Source: Syntrophaceae bacterium PtaB.Bin038
Lineage (GTDB): Bacteria; Desulfobacterota; Syntrophia; Syntrophales; UBA2192
DNA length: 5,088 bases
Assembly (NCBI GenBank): GCA_002067855.1
Contig: MVQS01000286.1
Coordinates: forward strand, 1-5,088
Direction: 5' to 3'
The notes beneath the pieces are model-generated. The model was not told the DNA's origin. It did no database searches and was given only the letters and a program-made list of their open reading frames with translations. A program made the position numbers and the translations under genes. Of this stretch, positions 1 to 4,452 are shown one piece after another (positions within the stretch are counted from its first letter, which is position 1; every line of letters begins with the position of its first letter).

Positions 1-269
1 AACTGGTTGCCCAGCCCCTCCCCCTTGCTCGCGCCCCGCACGAGCCCCGCGATGTCGATAAACTCCATCGTCGTGTAGGTCACTTTCTGGGGCTTGATCA
101 CGGAGGCGATGTGCTCGAGACGCTCGTCGGGCACGCGGACGATCCCCGCGTTGGGGTCGATCGTGCAGAAGGGGTAATTGGCCACCTCGGCCGCGGCGCA
201 GGTCAGCGCGTTGAAGAGGGTCGATTTCCCGACGTTGGGAAGGCCGATGATGCCGCAGTTGAAACCCAT
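1..269 (-). CDS. ychF: YchF/Obg-like ribosome-associated P-loop NTPase, N-terminal part (runs off left edge)
   Basis: YchF (OLA1 family) is a cytosolic TRAFAC-class P-loop NTPase that binds ribosomes and prefers ATP over GTP in characterised members; it is linked to translation and stress responses. Only the first 89 codons are visible of a protein that is usually about 360 residues. Reading from the ATG at 269-267, the product begins [17 protein letters not shown], with the Walker A/G1 motif GLPNVGKS at residues 9-16. The switch I region typical of YchF follows ([10 protein letters not shown], 31-40), then the G3 motif DIAG (72-75) running into [14 protein letters not shown] (76-89). The residue after DIAG is Leu, as in the hydrophobic-substituted switch II of this family. 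Upstream in-frame codons offer no alternative start. The ribosome binding site is weak (AGGG about 8 nt before the ATG). The gene has its own predicted promoter after the hppA terminator. The G4 motif and the TGS domain lie outside the window. Confidence 0.96.
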   Translation of the reverse strand, partial: MGFNCGIIGLPNVGKSTLFNALTCAAAEVANYPFCTIDPNAGIVRVPDERLEHIASVIKPQKVTYTTMEFIDIAGLVRGASKGEGLGNQ

Positions 270-326
270 GCGATGCGCCCTGGGAGGTTTGTGTGAAGGC
301 CGTTTCGGCCGGTTGAGGTATGCTTG

Positions 327-355
327 AAGGTATTGAGTTTGCCCCGGCCTGTCAA
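327..355 (-). promoter_or_regulatory. Predicted sigma70-type promoter of ychF
   Basis: On the minus strand a perfect -35 box TTGACA (355-350) is followed by a 17-nt spacer and a poor -10 box TACCTT (332-327). It lies just past the hppA terminator and about 58 nt upstream of the ychF ATG, which is where a separate ychF transcription unit would need a promoter. The predicted start near 320 leaves a leader of about 50 nt with a small GGCCG/CGGCC hairpin (298-310). Only 3 of 6 bases match in the -10, so the call rests on the -35, the spacing and the position. Confidence 0.55.
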
Positions 356-378
356 GGGAATTGTTCCGGGGGCGGGAC

Positions 379-409
379 AAAAAAAGGGGCCGGCATCTCT
401 GCCGGCCCC
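379..409 (-). terminator. Intrinsic terminator of hppA
   Basis: A perfect 10-bp stem, GGGGCCGGCA (386-395) with TGCCGGCCCC (400-409), encloses a TCTC tetraloop. On the minus strand it is followed directly by seven T residues (385-379). It starts 22 nt after the hppA stop codon. The U-tract is on the minus-strand side only, so it acts on hppA transcription and separates hppA from ychF. Confidence 0.93.
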
Positions 410-430
410 TCGGTCAGACGGCTGGGGTCC

Positions 431-2842
431 TTACTTCTCCAGGGGGATCCTCATGGCGTAGAAGGACCTGTAGACGAAGGCGATCGCGATCAGGAGGAAC
501 ACCCCCCCGATCGTGATGGCCGTACCCCTCATGTCCGGGGCGATGGCGATTTCCATCGCCAGGATGCCGAACAGGGTGGTGAACTTGATGATCGGGTTCA
601 GGGCCACCGAGGAGGTGTCCTTGAAGGGGTCGCCGACCGTGTCGCCGATGACGGCGGCCGCGTGCAGGGGCGTTCCCTTCTCCTTGAGGTCGACCTCGAT
701 GACCTTCTTCGCGTTGTCCCAGCAGCCGCCCGCGTTGGCCATGAAGAGGGCCTGGTAGAGACCGAAGACGGCGATCGAGATCAGGTAGCTGATGAAGAAG
801 GACGCCGATTCCGGTCCTCTCACCGGGGCCGACAGGAACGCGAAGGCCAGGGCGAAGAAGAAGATCGCGATGAAGATGTTGAACATGCCCTTCTGGGCGT
901 ACACGGTGCAGATCTTCACGACTTCCTTCGAGTTTTCCGTCGAGGCGCTGAGGCTCGCAGCGTCGTCGAGCTTGATGTTCTTCTTGATGTACTCCACGGC
1001 CCGGTAGGCGCCGGTGACGACGGCCTGGGTGGACGCGCCGGTGAACCAGTAGATGACGGCGCCGCCGCAGAGCAGCCCCAGCAGGGTCCAGGGGTTGAGC
1101 AGGTTGAGGATCATCTCGGGCTGGATTCCCAGGGCCTTGCGCAGGAGCAGGATCAGGGAGAAGATCATCGTGGTGGCGCCGACGACGGCCGTGCCGATGA
1201 GCACGGGCTTGGCGGTCGCCTTGAAGGTGTTGCCGCAGCTGTCGTTCTCTTCCAGGTAGTGCTTGGCCACGTCCATGCGGGGCTTGAAGCCGTACTCCTT
1301 CTCGATCTCCTTCTCCACGTTGGGGATCGCCTCGATGAGGGACAGCTCGTAGATCGACTGGGCGTTGTCCGTCACGGGGCCGTAGCTGTCGACGGCGATG
1401 GTCACGGGGCCCATGCCGAGCATGCCGAAGGCCACCAGGCCGAAGGCGAACACGGCGGTGTACTCCATGAAGGCCGACAGCCCGAGCGTGCTCGTGTAGT
1501 AGGCGATGAACATGAGCGCAAAGAGCGAGATGCCGATCCAGAAGGCGGCGAAGTTGCCCGCCACGAACCCGGAGAGGATGTTCAGCGAGGGGCCGCCCTC
1601 GCGGGAGGCCGTGACGACCTCGGCCACGTGCCGCGAGTTGGAGCTCGTGAAGACCTTGACCAGCTCGGGGATCAGGGCCGCGGAGAGCGTGCCGCAGCTG
1701 ATGATGATCGAGAGCTTCCACCACAGCTCATTGGGGTAGTGCCCCAGCTGCCACTTGCTGACGAGGAAGGTCACGATGATGGAGATGATCGAGGTGATCC
1801 AGACGAGCGACGTGAGGGCCGCCTCGAAGTTTACCTTCTCCTTGCCGCCCCAGAGGGAGTCGGTGAGAATCTTGTTGATGAAGTAGGCGCCGATGGAGGT
1901 GACGATCATGAGAATGCGCATCACGAAGATCCACACGAGCAGCTCCGACTGGTACTGGGGCAGGCAGGCCAGCACGATGAAGCTGATGAGCGCAACACCC
2001 GTGACGCCGTAGGTCTCGAACCCGTCGGCCGTGGGGCCCACGCTGTCGCCCGCGTTGTCGCCGGTGCAGTCCGCGATGACGCCGGGGTTGCGGGGGTCGT
2101 CTTCCTTGATCGTGAAGACGATCTTCATGAGGTCCGAGCCGATGTCGGCGATCTTCGTGAAGATGCCGCCGCAGATACGCAGGGCCGAGGCGCCGAGCGA
2201 CTCGCCGATGGCGAAGCCGATGAAGGCCGCGCCCGCCACTTCGCGGGGCATGAAGACCAGGATGATGAGCATCATGATGAGCTCGACGCAGACGAGCAGG
2301 ACGCCGATGCTCATGCCCGCCGTCAGGGGGATGTCGAGCAGCTTCATGGGCTTGCCCTCGAGCGAGGCGAAGGCCATGCGGGCGTTGGCCAGGGTGTTCA
2401 TGCGGATGCCGAACCAGGCCACGCCGTAGGAGCCGAGGATGCCGATGACGGTCCAGGCCAGGATCAAAAGGACGTCCTTCATCCCCATGTGCTGCAGGAA
2501 GCCGAAGTAGTAGAAGATACACGCGCCGATGAAGACGAACAGGATGAACAGGAACTTTCCCTGCTGGATAAGGTAGGTGCTGCAGGTCTCGAAAATGATC
2601 TGGGCGACGTCCGCCATGGACTTGTGGGCCGGGAGCCCCTTGACCTTGGCGTACATGAAGTAGCCGAAAGCCATCCCCAGGAAACAGATCACGAAGCCGA
2701 TCATGAGCAGGTTGTTCTGAGCGGCCGTCAGCGGGGGAATGACCAGGTCTGCCTCGCTGGCGAACGCGGGCGCCGCGGCGAGCAGAACAATGAGCGCCAG
2801 GAACACGGCGCTGAAGACACGTTTGAATCTCTCGCTAATCAT
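431..2842 (-). CDS. hppA: Membrane-bound proton-translocating pyrophosphatase, divergent K+-independent type
   Basis: This is an integral inner-membrane pump that hydrolyses PPi to two Pi and uses the energy to move ions, most likely H+, out of the cytoplasm. The 803-residue product opens with a signal-like segment (basic start, hydrophobic 9-25, AFA at 26-28), then many transmembrane helices. The PPi/Mg2+ site is present: K230, D233 and D237 in FTKIADIGSD; E247, D258, D262 and D266 in EDDPRNPGVIADCTGDNAGD; D485 and D492 in AVDSYGPVTDNA; N538 in GNTFKA; D709 and K712 in DNAKK; D734, D738, K741 and D742 in GDTVGDPFKD. K541 after GNTF is the lysine that gives K+ independence. E276 (DGFETY) sits at the gate-glutamate position of E6.53 subfamilies. 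Differences from canonical enzymes are one residue fewer between the DIGSD and EDDPRNP blocks, loss of the KVE glutamate, about 19 extra residues between D492 and N538, and Ala rather than Thr at 544. These fit the divergent Na+-regulated H+-PPases known from Chlorobium limicola and Cellulomonas fimi. The frame is open to a TTG at 2860, but that codon overlaps the Shine-Dalgarno sequence, so the ATG at 2842 was chosen. Confidence 0.93.
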   Translation of the reverse strand: MISERFKRVFSAVFLALIVLLAAAPAFASEADLVIPPLTAAQNNLLMIGFVICFLGMAFGYFMYAKVKGLPAHKSMADVAQIIFETCSTYLIQQGKFLFILFVFIGACIFYYFGFLQHMGMKDVLLILAWTVIGILGSYGVAWFGIRMNTLANARMAFASLEGKPMKLLDIPLTAGMSIGVLLVCVELIMMLIILVFMPREVAGAAFIGFAIGESLGASALRICGGIFTKIADIGSDLMKIVFTIKEDDPRNPGVIADCTGDNAGDSVGPTADGFETYGVTGVALISFIVLACLPQYQSELLVWIFVMRILMIVTSIGAYFINKILTDSLWGGKEKVNFEAALTSLVWITSIISIIVTFLVSKWQLGHYPNELWWKLSIIISCGTLSAALIPELVKVFTSSNSRHVAEVVTASREGGPSLNILSGFVAGNFAAFWIGISLFALMFIAYYTSTLGLSAFMEYTAVFAFGLVAFGMLGMGPVTIAVDSYGPVTDNAQSIYELSLIEAIPNVEKEIEKEYGFKPRMDVAKHYLEENDSCGNTFKATAKPVLIGTAVVGATTMIFSLILLLRKALGIQPEMILNLLNPWTLLGLLCGGAVIYWFTGASTQAVVTGAYRAVEYIKKNIKLDDAASLSASTENSKEVVKICTVYAQKGMFNIFIAIFFFALAFAFLSAPVRGPESASFFISYLISIAVFGLYQALFMANAGGCWDNAKKVIEVDLKEKGTPLHAAAVIGDTVGDPFKDTSSVALNPIIKFTTLFGILAMEIAIAPDMRGTAITIGGVFLLIAIAFVYRSFYAMRIPLEK

Positions 2843-2857
2843 CTCTCCATCTCCTCC
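2840..2857 (-). promoter_or_regulatory. Ribosome binding site that fixes the hppA start
   Basis: The minus strand reads GGGAGGAG (2858-2851) about 8 nt before the ATG at 2842-2840. The alternative TTG start at 2860-2858 is in frame but forms part of this purine run and would have no ribosome binding site of its own. A second ATG in the spacer is out of frame. Starting at 2842 also places a normal signal-type sequence (MISERFKR followed by a hydrophobic stretch) at the N-terminus. Confidence 0.85.
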
Positions 2858-2910
2858 CAATTAAATTGGTTAACTCGATCCGATGTAAAACCAACCATTA
2901 AAGCCGCCGT

Positions 2911-2939
2911 GACATAGCAAATATTGGCTCTTTTGTCAA
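2911..2939 (-). promoter_or_regulatory. Predicted sigma70-type promoter of hppA
   Basis: A perfect TTGACA (2939-2934) and a 17-nt spacer lead to an extended -10, TGC followed by TATGTC (2916-2911), on the minus strand. The predicted transcription start near 2904 gives a leader of about 60 nt before the hppA ATG. The left end of the insertion sequence lies only about 15 bp upstream of the -35 box, so the core promoter is intact but whatever once lay upstream has been displaced. A plus-strand promoter-like pair overlaps it. Confidence 0.7.
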
Positions 2940-2951
2940 AGCTTTTATAAT
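2924..2951 (+). promoter_or_regulatory. Possible promoter firing into the insertion sequence
   Basis: On the plus strand TTGGCT (2924-2929, 4 of 6 consensus bases), a 16-nt spacer and a perfect TATAAT (2946-2951) precede the left end of the element. Transcription would start near 2958, within the first bases of the IS, and run into tnpA. The site overlaps the hppA promoter on the other strand. It lies in host DNA, so if active it is a chance gain at the insertion site rather than an IS promoter. AT-rich coincidence remains possible. Confidence 0.35.
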
Positions 2952-2965
2952 TACGTGCCAGAAAA

Positions 2966-2985
2966 CCCACAAGCTTGCTTGTGGG
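2966..2985 (+). repeat. Left-end hairpin of the IS200-type element
   Basis: This is a perfect 8-bp stem, CCCACAAG/CTTGTGGG, with loop CTTG. It is bracketed by a second inverted pair, GTGCCA (2955-2960) and TGGCAC (2991-2996), separated from it by equal 5-nt gaps, so the left end can fold into a longer interrupted hairpin. The family's transposase recognises such hairpins in single-stranded DNA. On the minus strand the stem is followed by TTTT, a weak terminator-like arrangement. Confidence 0.85.
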
Positions 2986-3015
2986 ATGAATGGCACCCTT
3001 ATAGAGCCGGGGTTT

Positions 3016-3038
3016 TTAGGGGACGGCGAGTCCCCTAA
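3016..3038 (+). repeat. Leader hairpin 1 upstream of tnpA
   Basis: TTAGGGGAC (3016-3024) pairs perfectly with GTCCCCTAA (3030-3038) around the loop GGCGA. It lies in the untranslated leader of tnpA, between the left-end hairpin and the hairpin next to the start codon. No U-tract follows, so it does not look like an intrinsic terminator on the plus strand. IS200 leaders are known to carry regulatory inverted repeats, and this may play such a role. Confidence 0.6.
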
Positions 3039-3050
3039 TAATCGTTTGCC

Positions 3051-3093
3051 GTCAAGACCGACGGGGGGTATAAGCCCCCCAGGAGGTCTTGAC
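3051..3093 (+). promoter_or_regulatory. Hairpin partly sequestering the tnpA ribosome binding site
   Basis: GTCAAGACC (3051-3059) pairs perfectly with GGTCTTGAC (3085-3093), and inside it GGGGGG (3063-3068) pairs with CCCCCC (3075-3080) around the loop TATAAG. The Shine-Dalgarno AGGAGG (3081-3086) lies on the 3' side: its last two bases are in the outer stem and the rest in the internal loop opposite GAC. The outer stem ends one base before the tnpA ATG (3095). Folding should hinder ribosome access and keep transposase translation low, as known for IS200 leaders. Confidence 0.75.
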
Positions 3094-3094
3094 T

Positions 3095-3526
3095 ATGCCG
3101 TTGGAATCGACCGCACACGCGCGGTATGATCTGAAGTATCATTTCGTCTGGTGCCCGAAGTATCGTCGGCTGGCACTCAAGGGTAACGTCGGCAAGTATG
3201 TCGCCAAGGTCATCTACGAAGTAGCCGAGCGATACGAGTTTCGGATCCTGGAGCTGGCGGTGATGCCGGATCATGTTCACATGTTTGCGTCGGCGCCACC
3301 GGATGTAGCCCCCGCGAAGCTGATCCAGACGATCAAAAGCATCACCGCCAGAAAGGTGTTTGAGCGATTTTCGGGCATCAAACGGATCCTCTGGGGCGGC
3401 GCATTGTGGGAGCGAGGCTACTTCGTGATGAGCTCGGGGGCTGGCACCACAGACGAAATGATACTCAAGTATATCAAAGAGCACCGCGATCATTCGGCAA
3501 ACGATCAGCCGAAGCTATTCGGCTGA
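3095..3526 (+). CDS. tnpA: IS200-type Y1 transposase TnpA
   Basis: TnpA is a small single-strand-specific transposase that cuts and rejoins the top strand of its element through a 5'-phosphotyrosine link, giving peel-and-paste transposition. The 143-residue product is of normal IS200 length. It shows YHFVWCPKYRR (15-25), the HUH metal-binding motif as DHVHMF (H60 and H62), WGGALWERGYF (100-110), and the catalytic tyrosine Y126 in the C-terminal helix LKYIKEH. In IS608 TnpA a glutamine four residues after the tyrosine helps bind metal; here that position is H130. The frame opens at a TTG (3089), but the ATG at 3095 is preferred because AGGAGG at 3081-3086 is 8 nt away. The gene is opposite in orientation to every neighbour. 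No tnpB follows. A hairpin overlaps its stop codon. Confidence 0.95.
   Translation: MPLESTAHARYDLKYHFVWCPKYRRLALKGNVGKYVAKVIYEVAERYEFRILELAVMPDHVHMFASAPPDVAPAKLIQTIKSITARKVFERFSGIKRILWGGALWERGYFVMSSGAGTTDEMILKYIKEHRDHSANDQPKLFG
3506..3525 (+). repeat. Hairpin overlapping the tnpA stop codon
   Basis: CAGCCGAA (3506-3513) pairs perfectly with TTCGGCTG (3518-3525) around the loop GCTA. It covers the last codons of tnpA and ends within the TGA stop (3524-3526), 6 nt before the right-end hairpin. No U-tract follows. It may protect the mRNA 3' end or be part of the right-end structure; which is unknown. Confidence 0.55.
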
Positions 3527-3531
3527 CGAAG

Positions 3532-3551
3532 CCACCGAGCTTGCTCGGTGG
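3532..3551 (+). repeat. Right-end hairpin of the IS200-type element
   Basis: This is an 8-bp perfect stem, CCACCGAG/CTCGGTGG, with loop CTTG. It is preceded by CGAAG, which could serve as the guide sequence, and followed by TAG and TTCAC, the likely cleavage site. It matches the left-end hairpin in stem length, loop length and loop sequence, and differs in part of the stem through paired changes. This is the pattern expected of transposase-recognised ends. Confidence 0.85.
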
Positions 3552-3606
3552 TAGTTCACTGACGGTCACAGGGGGTCGGAATCGGGCCGGCCTCACGGGG
3601 TCCGCC

Positions 3607-3635
3607 GGGCGGCCCGGCAGGAGGGCGGCCCGGCA
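3607..3635. repeat. Tandem 13-bp GC-rich direct repeat between pth and the IS
   Basis: GGGCGGCCCGGCA occurs at 3607-3619 and again at 3623-3635, separated by GGA (period 16). It lies downstream of the pth stop codon. Each copy can also pair with CGGGCCG at 3583-3589. No T-run follows on either strand, so no intrinsic terminator is called. No gene is seen in the 106 bp between the IS and pth. Confidence 0.5.
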
Positions 3636-3665
3636 TGCGGGGTCGGGGTAAGGGAAAAGGTTCAA

Positions 3666-4268
3666 TTATTCCGGCGGGTTTTCCGCTTCGGGAGAAGACG
3701 TTCGATCGCGCCTGTTGAACCGGTTCATCGCCGGGCGGGCGCCTTCTTCGAGGATTATCCGAACGGCCTCGCCGGCCGTCCGGATAATCCCGGCCAGGGT
3801 TTCCAGGTCCGCCTTCGGAAAGGTCTGGAGGACGTAATGCTCCGTGTCCTCCTTGAAAGGCGGCTTGCCGATCCCGAGCCTGACGCGTGTGAAGGCGCCG
3901 CCCCCGAGGTGGTCCATGACGGAGCGGACCCCCTTGTGGCCCCCGTCCCCCCCGCCGACCTTGATGCGGACGGTGCCGAGGGGCAGGTCGAGGTCGTCGT
4001 GTACGACGATGAGGTCCTCGGCGGTCTTCTGATAGAAATCGATGACCTGCCGGATGCATGACCCGCTGAGGTTCATGAAGGTCTGGGGCTTGACGAGCAG
4101 TACGCGCTCCGTCCCGATGCGTCCATCGCCCAACAGGGCCTCGAACTTCCTTTTGTGAATGGCGATCCCCGCGTCGTCCGCCAGGGCGTCCACCACGAGG
4201 AAGCCCATGTTGTGGCGGGTCATGCGGTACTGATCGCCCGGGTTGCCCAGGCCGGCGATGATTTTCAT
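3666..4268 (-). CDS. pth: Peptidyl-tRNA hydrolase
   Basis: Pth is a cytosolic monomeric esterase that cleaves the ester bond of peptidyl-tRNAs dropped from stalled or aborted ribosomes, freeing the tRNA; it is essential in most bacteria. The 200-residue product is close to the usual 190-200. It begins MKIIAGLGNPGDQYRMTRHN, giving the conserved N9 and the catalytic H19. KPQTFMNLSG (60-69) supplies N66, and VVHDDLDLP (88-96) supplies D91, which positions the catalytic histidine. The glycine-rich GGGDGGHKGVRS follows at 105-116. At the position of the substrate-contacting Asn114 of the E. coli enzyme (GGHNG) there is K112. The C-terminal tail (about 183-200) is polar and probably disordered. The start is supported by GGAG 5 nt before the ATG. 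It follows rplY, a very common arrangement, but a terminator and the heptad repeats lie between them, so transcription may come from read-through or from an unrecognised promoter. Confidence 0.97.
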   Translation of the reverse strand: MKIIAGLGNPGDQYRMTRHNMGFLVVDALADDAGIAIHKRKFEALLGDGRIGTERVLLVKPQTFMNLSGSCIRQVIDFYQKTAEDLIVVHDDLDLPLGTVRIKVGGGDGGHKGVRSVMDHLGGGAFTRVRLGIGKPPFKEDTEHYVLQTFPKADLETLAGIIRTAGEAVRIILEEGARPAMNRFNRRDRTSSPEAENPPE

Positions 4269-4282
4269 GATCGCTCCGCGAC

Positions 4283-4317
4283 GGCAAAGGGTTTATGGCT
4301 TATGGCGAAAGGCAAAA
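4283..4317. repeat. Heptad repeat cluster A (five GGC-headed 7-nt units)
   Basis: Five consecutive 7-nt units read GGCAAAG, GGTTTAT, GGCTTAT, GGCGAAA and GGCAAAA. Each begins GG, four of five begin GGC, and an A/T-rich tail follows. The cluster lies 14 bp upstream of the pth ATG. It is the inverted counterpart of cluster B across a 28-bp centre. The array is non-coding, and its AT-rich tails contrast with the surrounding GC-rich genes. Confidence 0.6.
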
Positions 4318-4345
4318 CAAGGGAGAATGAAAGCGCTCTTGAAAT

Positions 4346-4380
4346 TCCTGCCCTATGCCTTAAGCCATTTGCCTTATGCC
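4346..4380. repeat. Heptad repeat cluster B (five GCC-tailed 7-nt units)
   Basis: Five consecutive 7-nt units read TCCTGCC, CTATGCC, TTAAGCC, ATTTGCC and TTATGCC. All end in GCC, so on the minus strand they are GGC-headed like cluster A. By hand alignment 24 of 35 positions could pair with cluster A. The best segment is ATGGCTTATGGC (4295-4306) against GCCTTAAGCCAT (4357-4368), 11 of 12 bases. The cluster ends 11 bp before the rplY terminator stem. Confidence 0.6.
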
Positions 4381-4390
4381 TGAAATGATC

Positions 4391-4426
4391 AAAAAGCCCC
4401 GCTTCGTTGCAGGAAGCAGGGCTTTT
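4391..4426 (-). terminator. Intrinsic terminator of rplY
   Basis: GAAGCAGGGCTTTT (4413-4426) pairs with AAAAGCCCCGCTTC (4392-4405), giving 14 bp around a 7-nt loop. On the minus strand the one non-Watson-Crick position is a G-U wobble, whereas on the plus strand it is a C-A mismatch, and the minus strand ends in TTTTT. It lies 27 nt past the rplY stop codon. The T-runs on both sides could give some activity in the plus direction. Confidence 0.9.
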
Positions 4427-4452
4427 CGTCAGTTCCCGTGAAAGGAAGGGGA

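Larger units (their letters stand above)
2955..3559 (+). mobile_element. IS200-type single-gene insertion sequence (IS200/IS605 family)
   Basis: The element holds one gene, a Y1 HUH transposase, with no tnpB. It is flanked by subterminal hairpins of the same design: left stem CCCACAAG (2966-2973) with CTTGTGGG (2978-2985), right stem CCACCGAG (3532-3539) with CTCGGTGG (3544-3551), both with the loop CTTG. There are no terminal inverted repeats and no target duplication, as expected for the family. Boundaries are inferred. On the left, TTAC at 2951-2954 resembles the tetranucleotide targets after which such elements insert. On the right, TTCAC at 3555-3559 fits a cleavage site just beyond the hairpin. 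That gives about 605 bp, near the usual size for tnpA-only members. The open frame, intact motifs and both ends suggest a potentially active copy. It sits between pth and hppA and interrupts neither. Confidence 0.88.

Noticed and set aside
414..2522. Long alternative minus-strand frames inside hppA (414-1724 and 1728-2522)
   Set aside because: Arg/His/Pro-rich frame-shifted readings of hppA with no start signal. The hppA frame is continuous and intact, so no frameshift is needed.
320..2917. 865-codon open frame on the plus strand opposite hppA
   Set aside because: It is a GC-rich antisense shadow of hppA: highly charged, Asp/Gly/Arg/His-rich low-complexity product, no recognisable domain, and it spans the hppA promoter and part of the hppA terminator region. 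hppA has full family motifs.
3035..3493. 152-codon minus-strand frame opposite tnpA
   Set aside because: A shadow of the transposase gene with no family features or start signal.
2955..3559. RNA-guided TnpB or a guide RNA associated with the IS
   Set aside because: No tnpB frame is present and the space after tnpA is only about 33 bp to the inferred right end, so it is a tnpA-only element.
3583..3635. GC-rich inverted pairs after pth as an intrinsic terminator
   Set aside because: CGGGCCG can pair with either copy of CGGCCCG, but no T-run follows on the minus strand, so it does not meet the intrinsic terminator pattern.
4286..4314. Promoter for pth within the heptad region (TTGTTT, 17 nt, CATAAA on the minus strand)
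   Set aside because: Only 3 of 6 and 4 of 6 consensus matches, within A/T-rich repeat units that would produce such matches by chance.
4283..4380. CRISPR array
   Set aside because: Units are 7 nt, contiguous and degenerate, in two opposite blocks, with no spacers or long identical repeats.
4155..4388. 77-codon plus-strand frame across the heptad repeats
   Set aside because: It starts antisense to pth and reads through both repeat clusters. The product ends in repeat-derived residues and there is no ribosome binding site.
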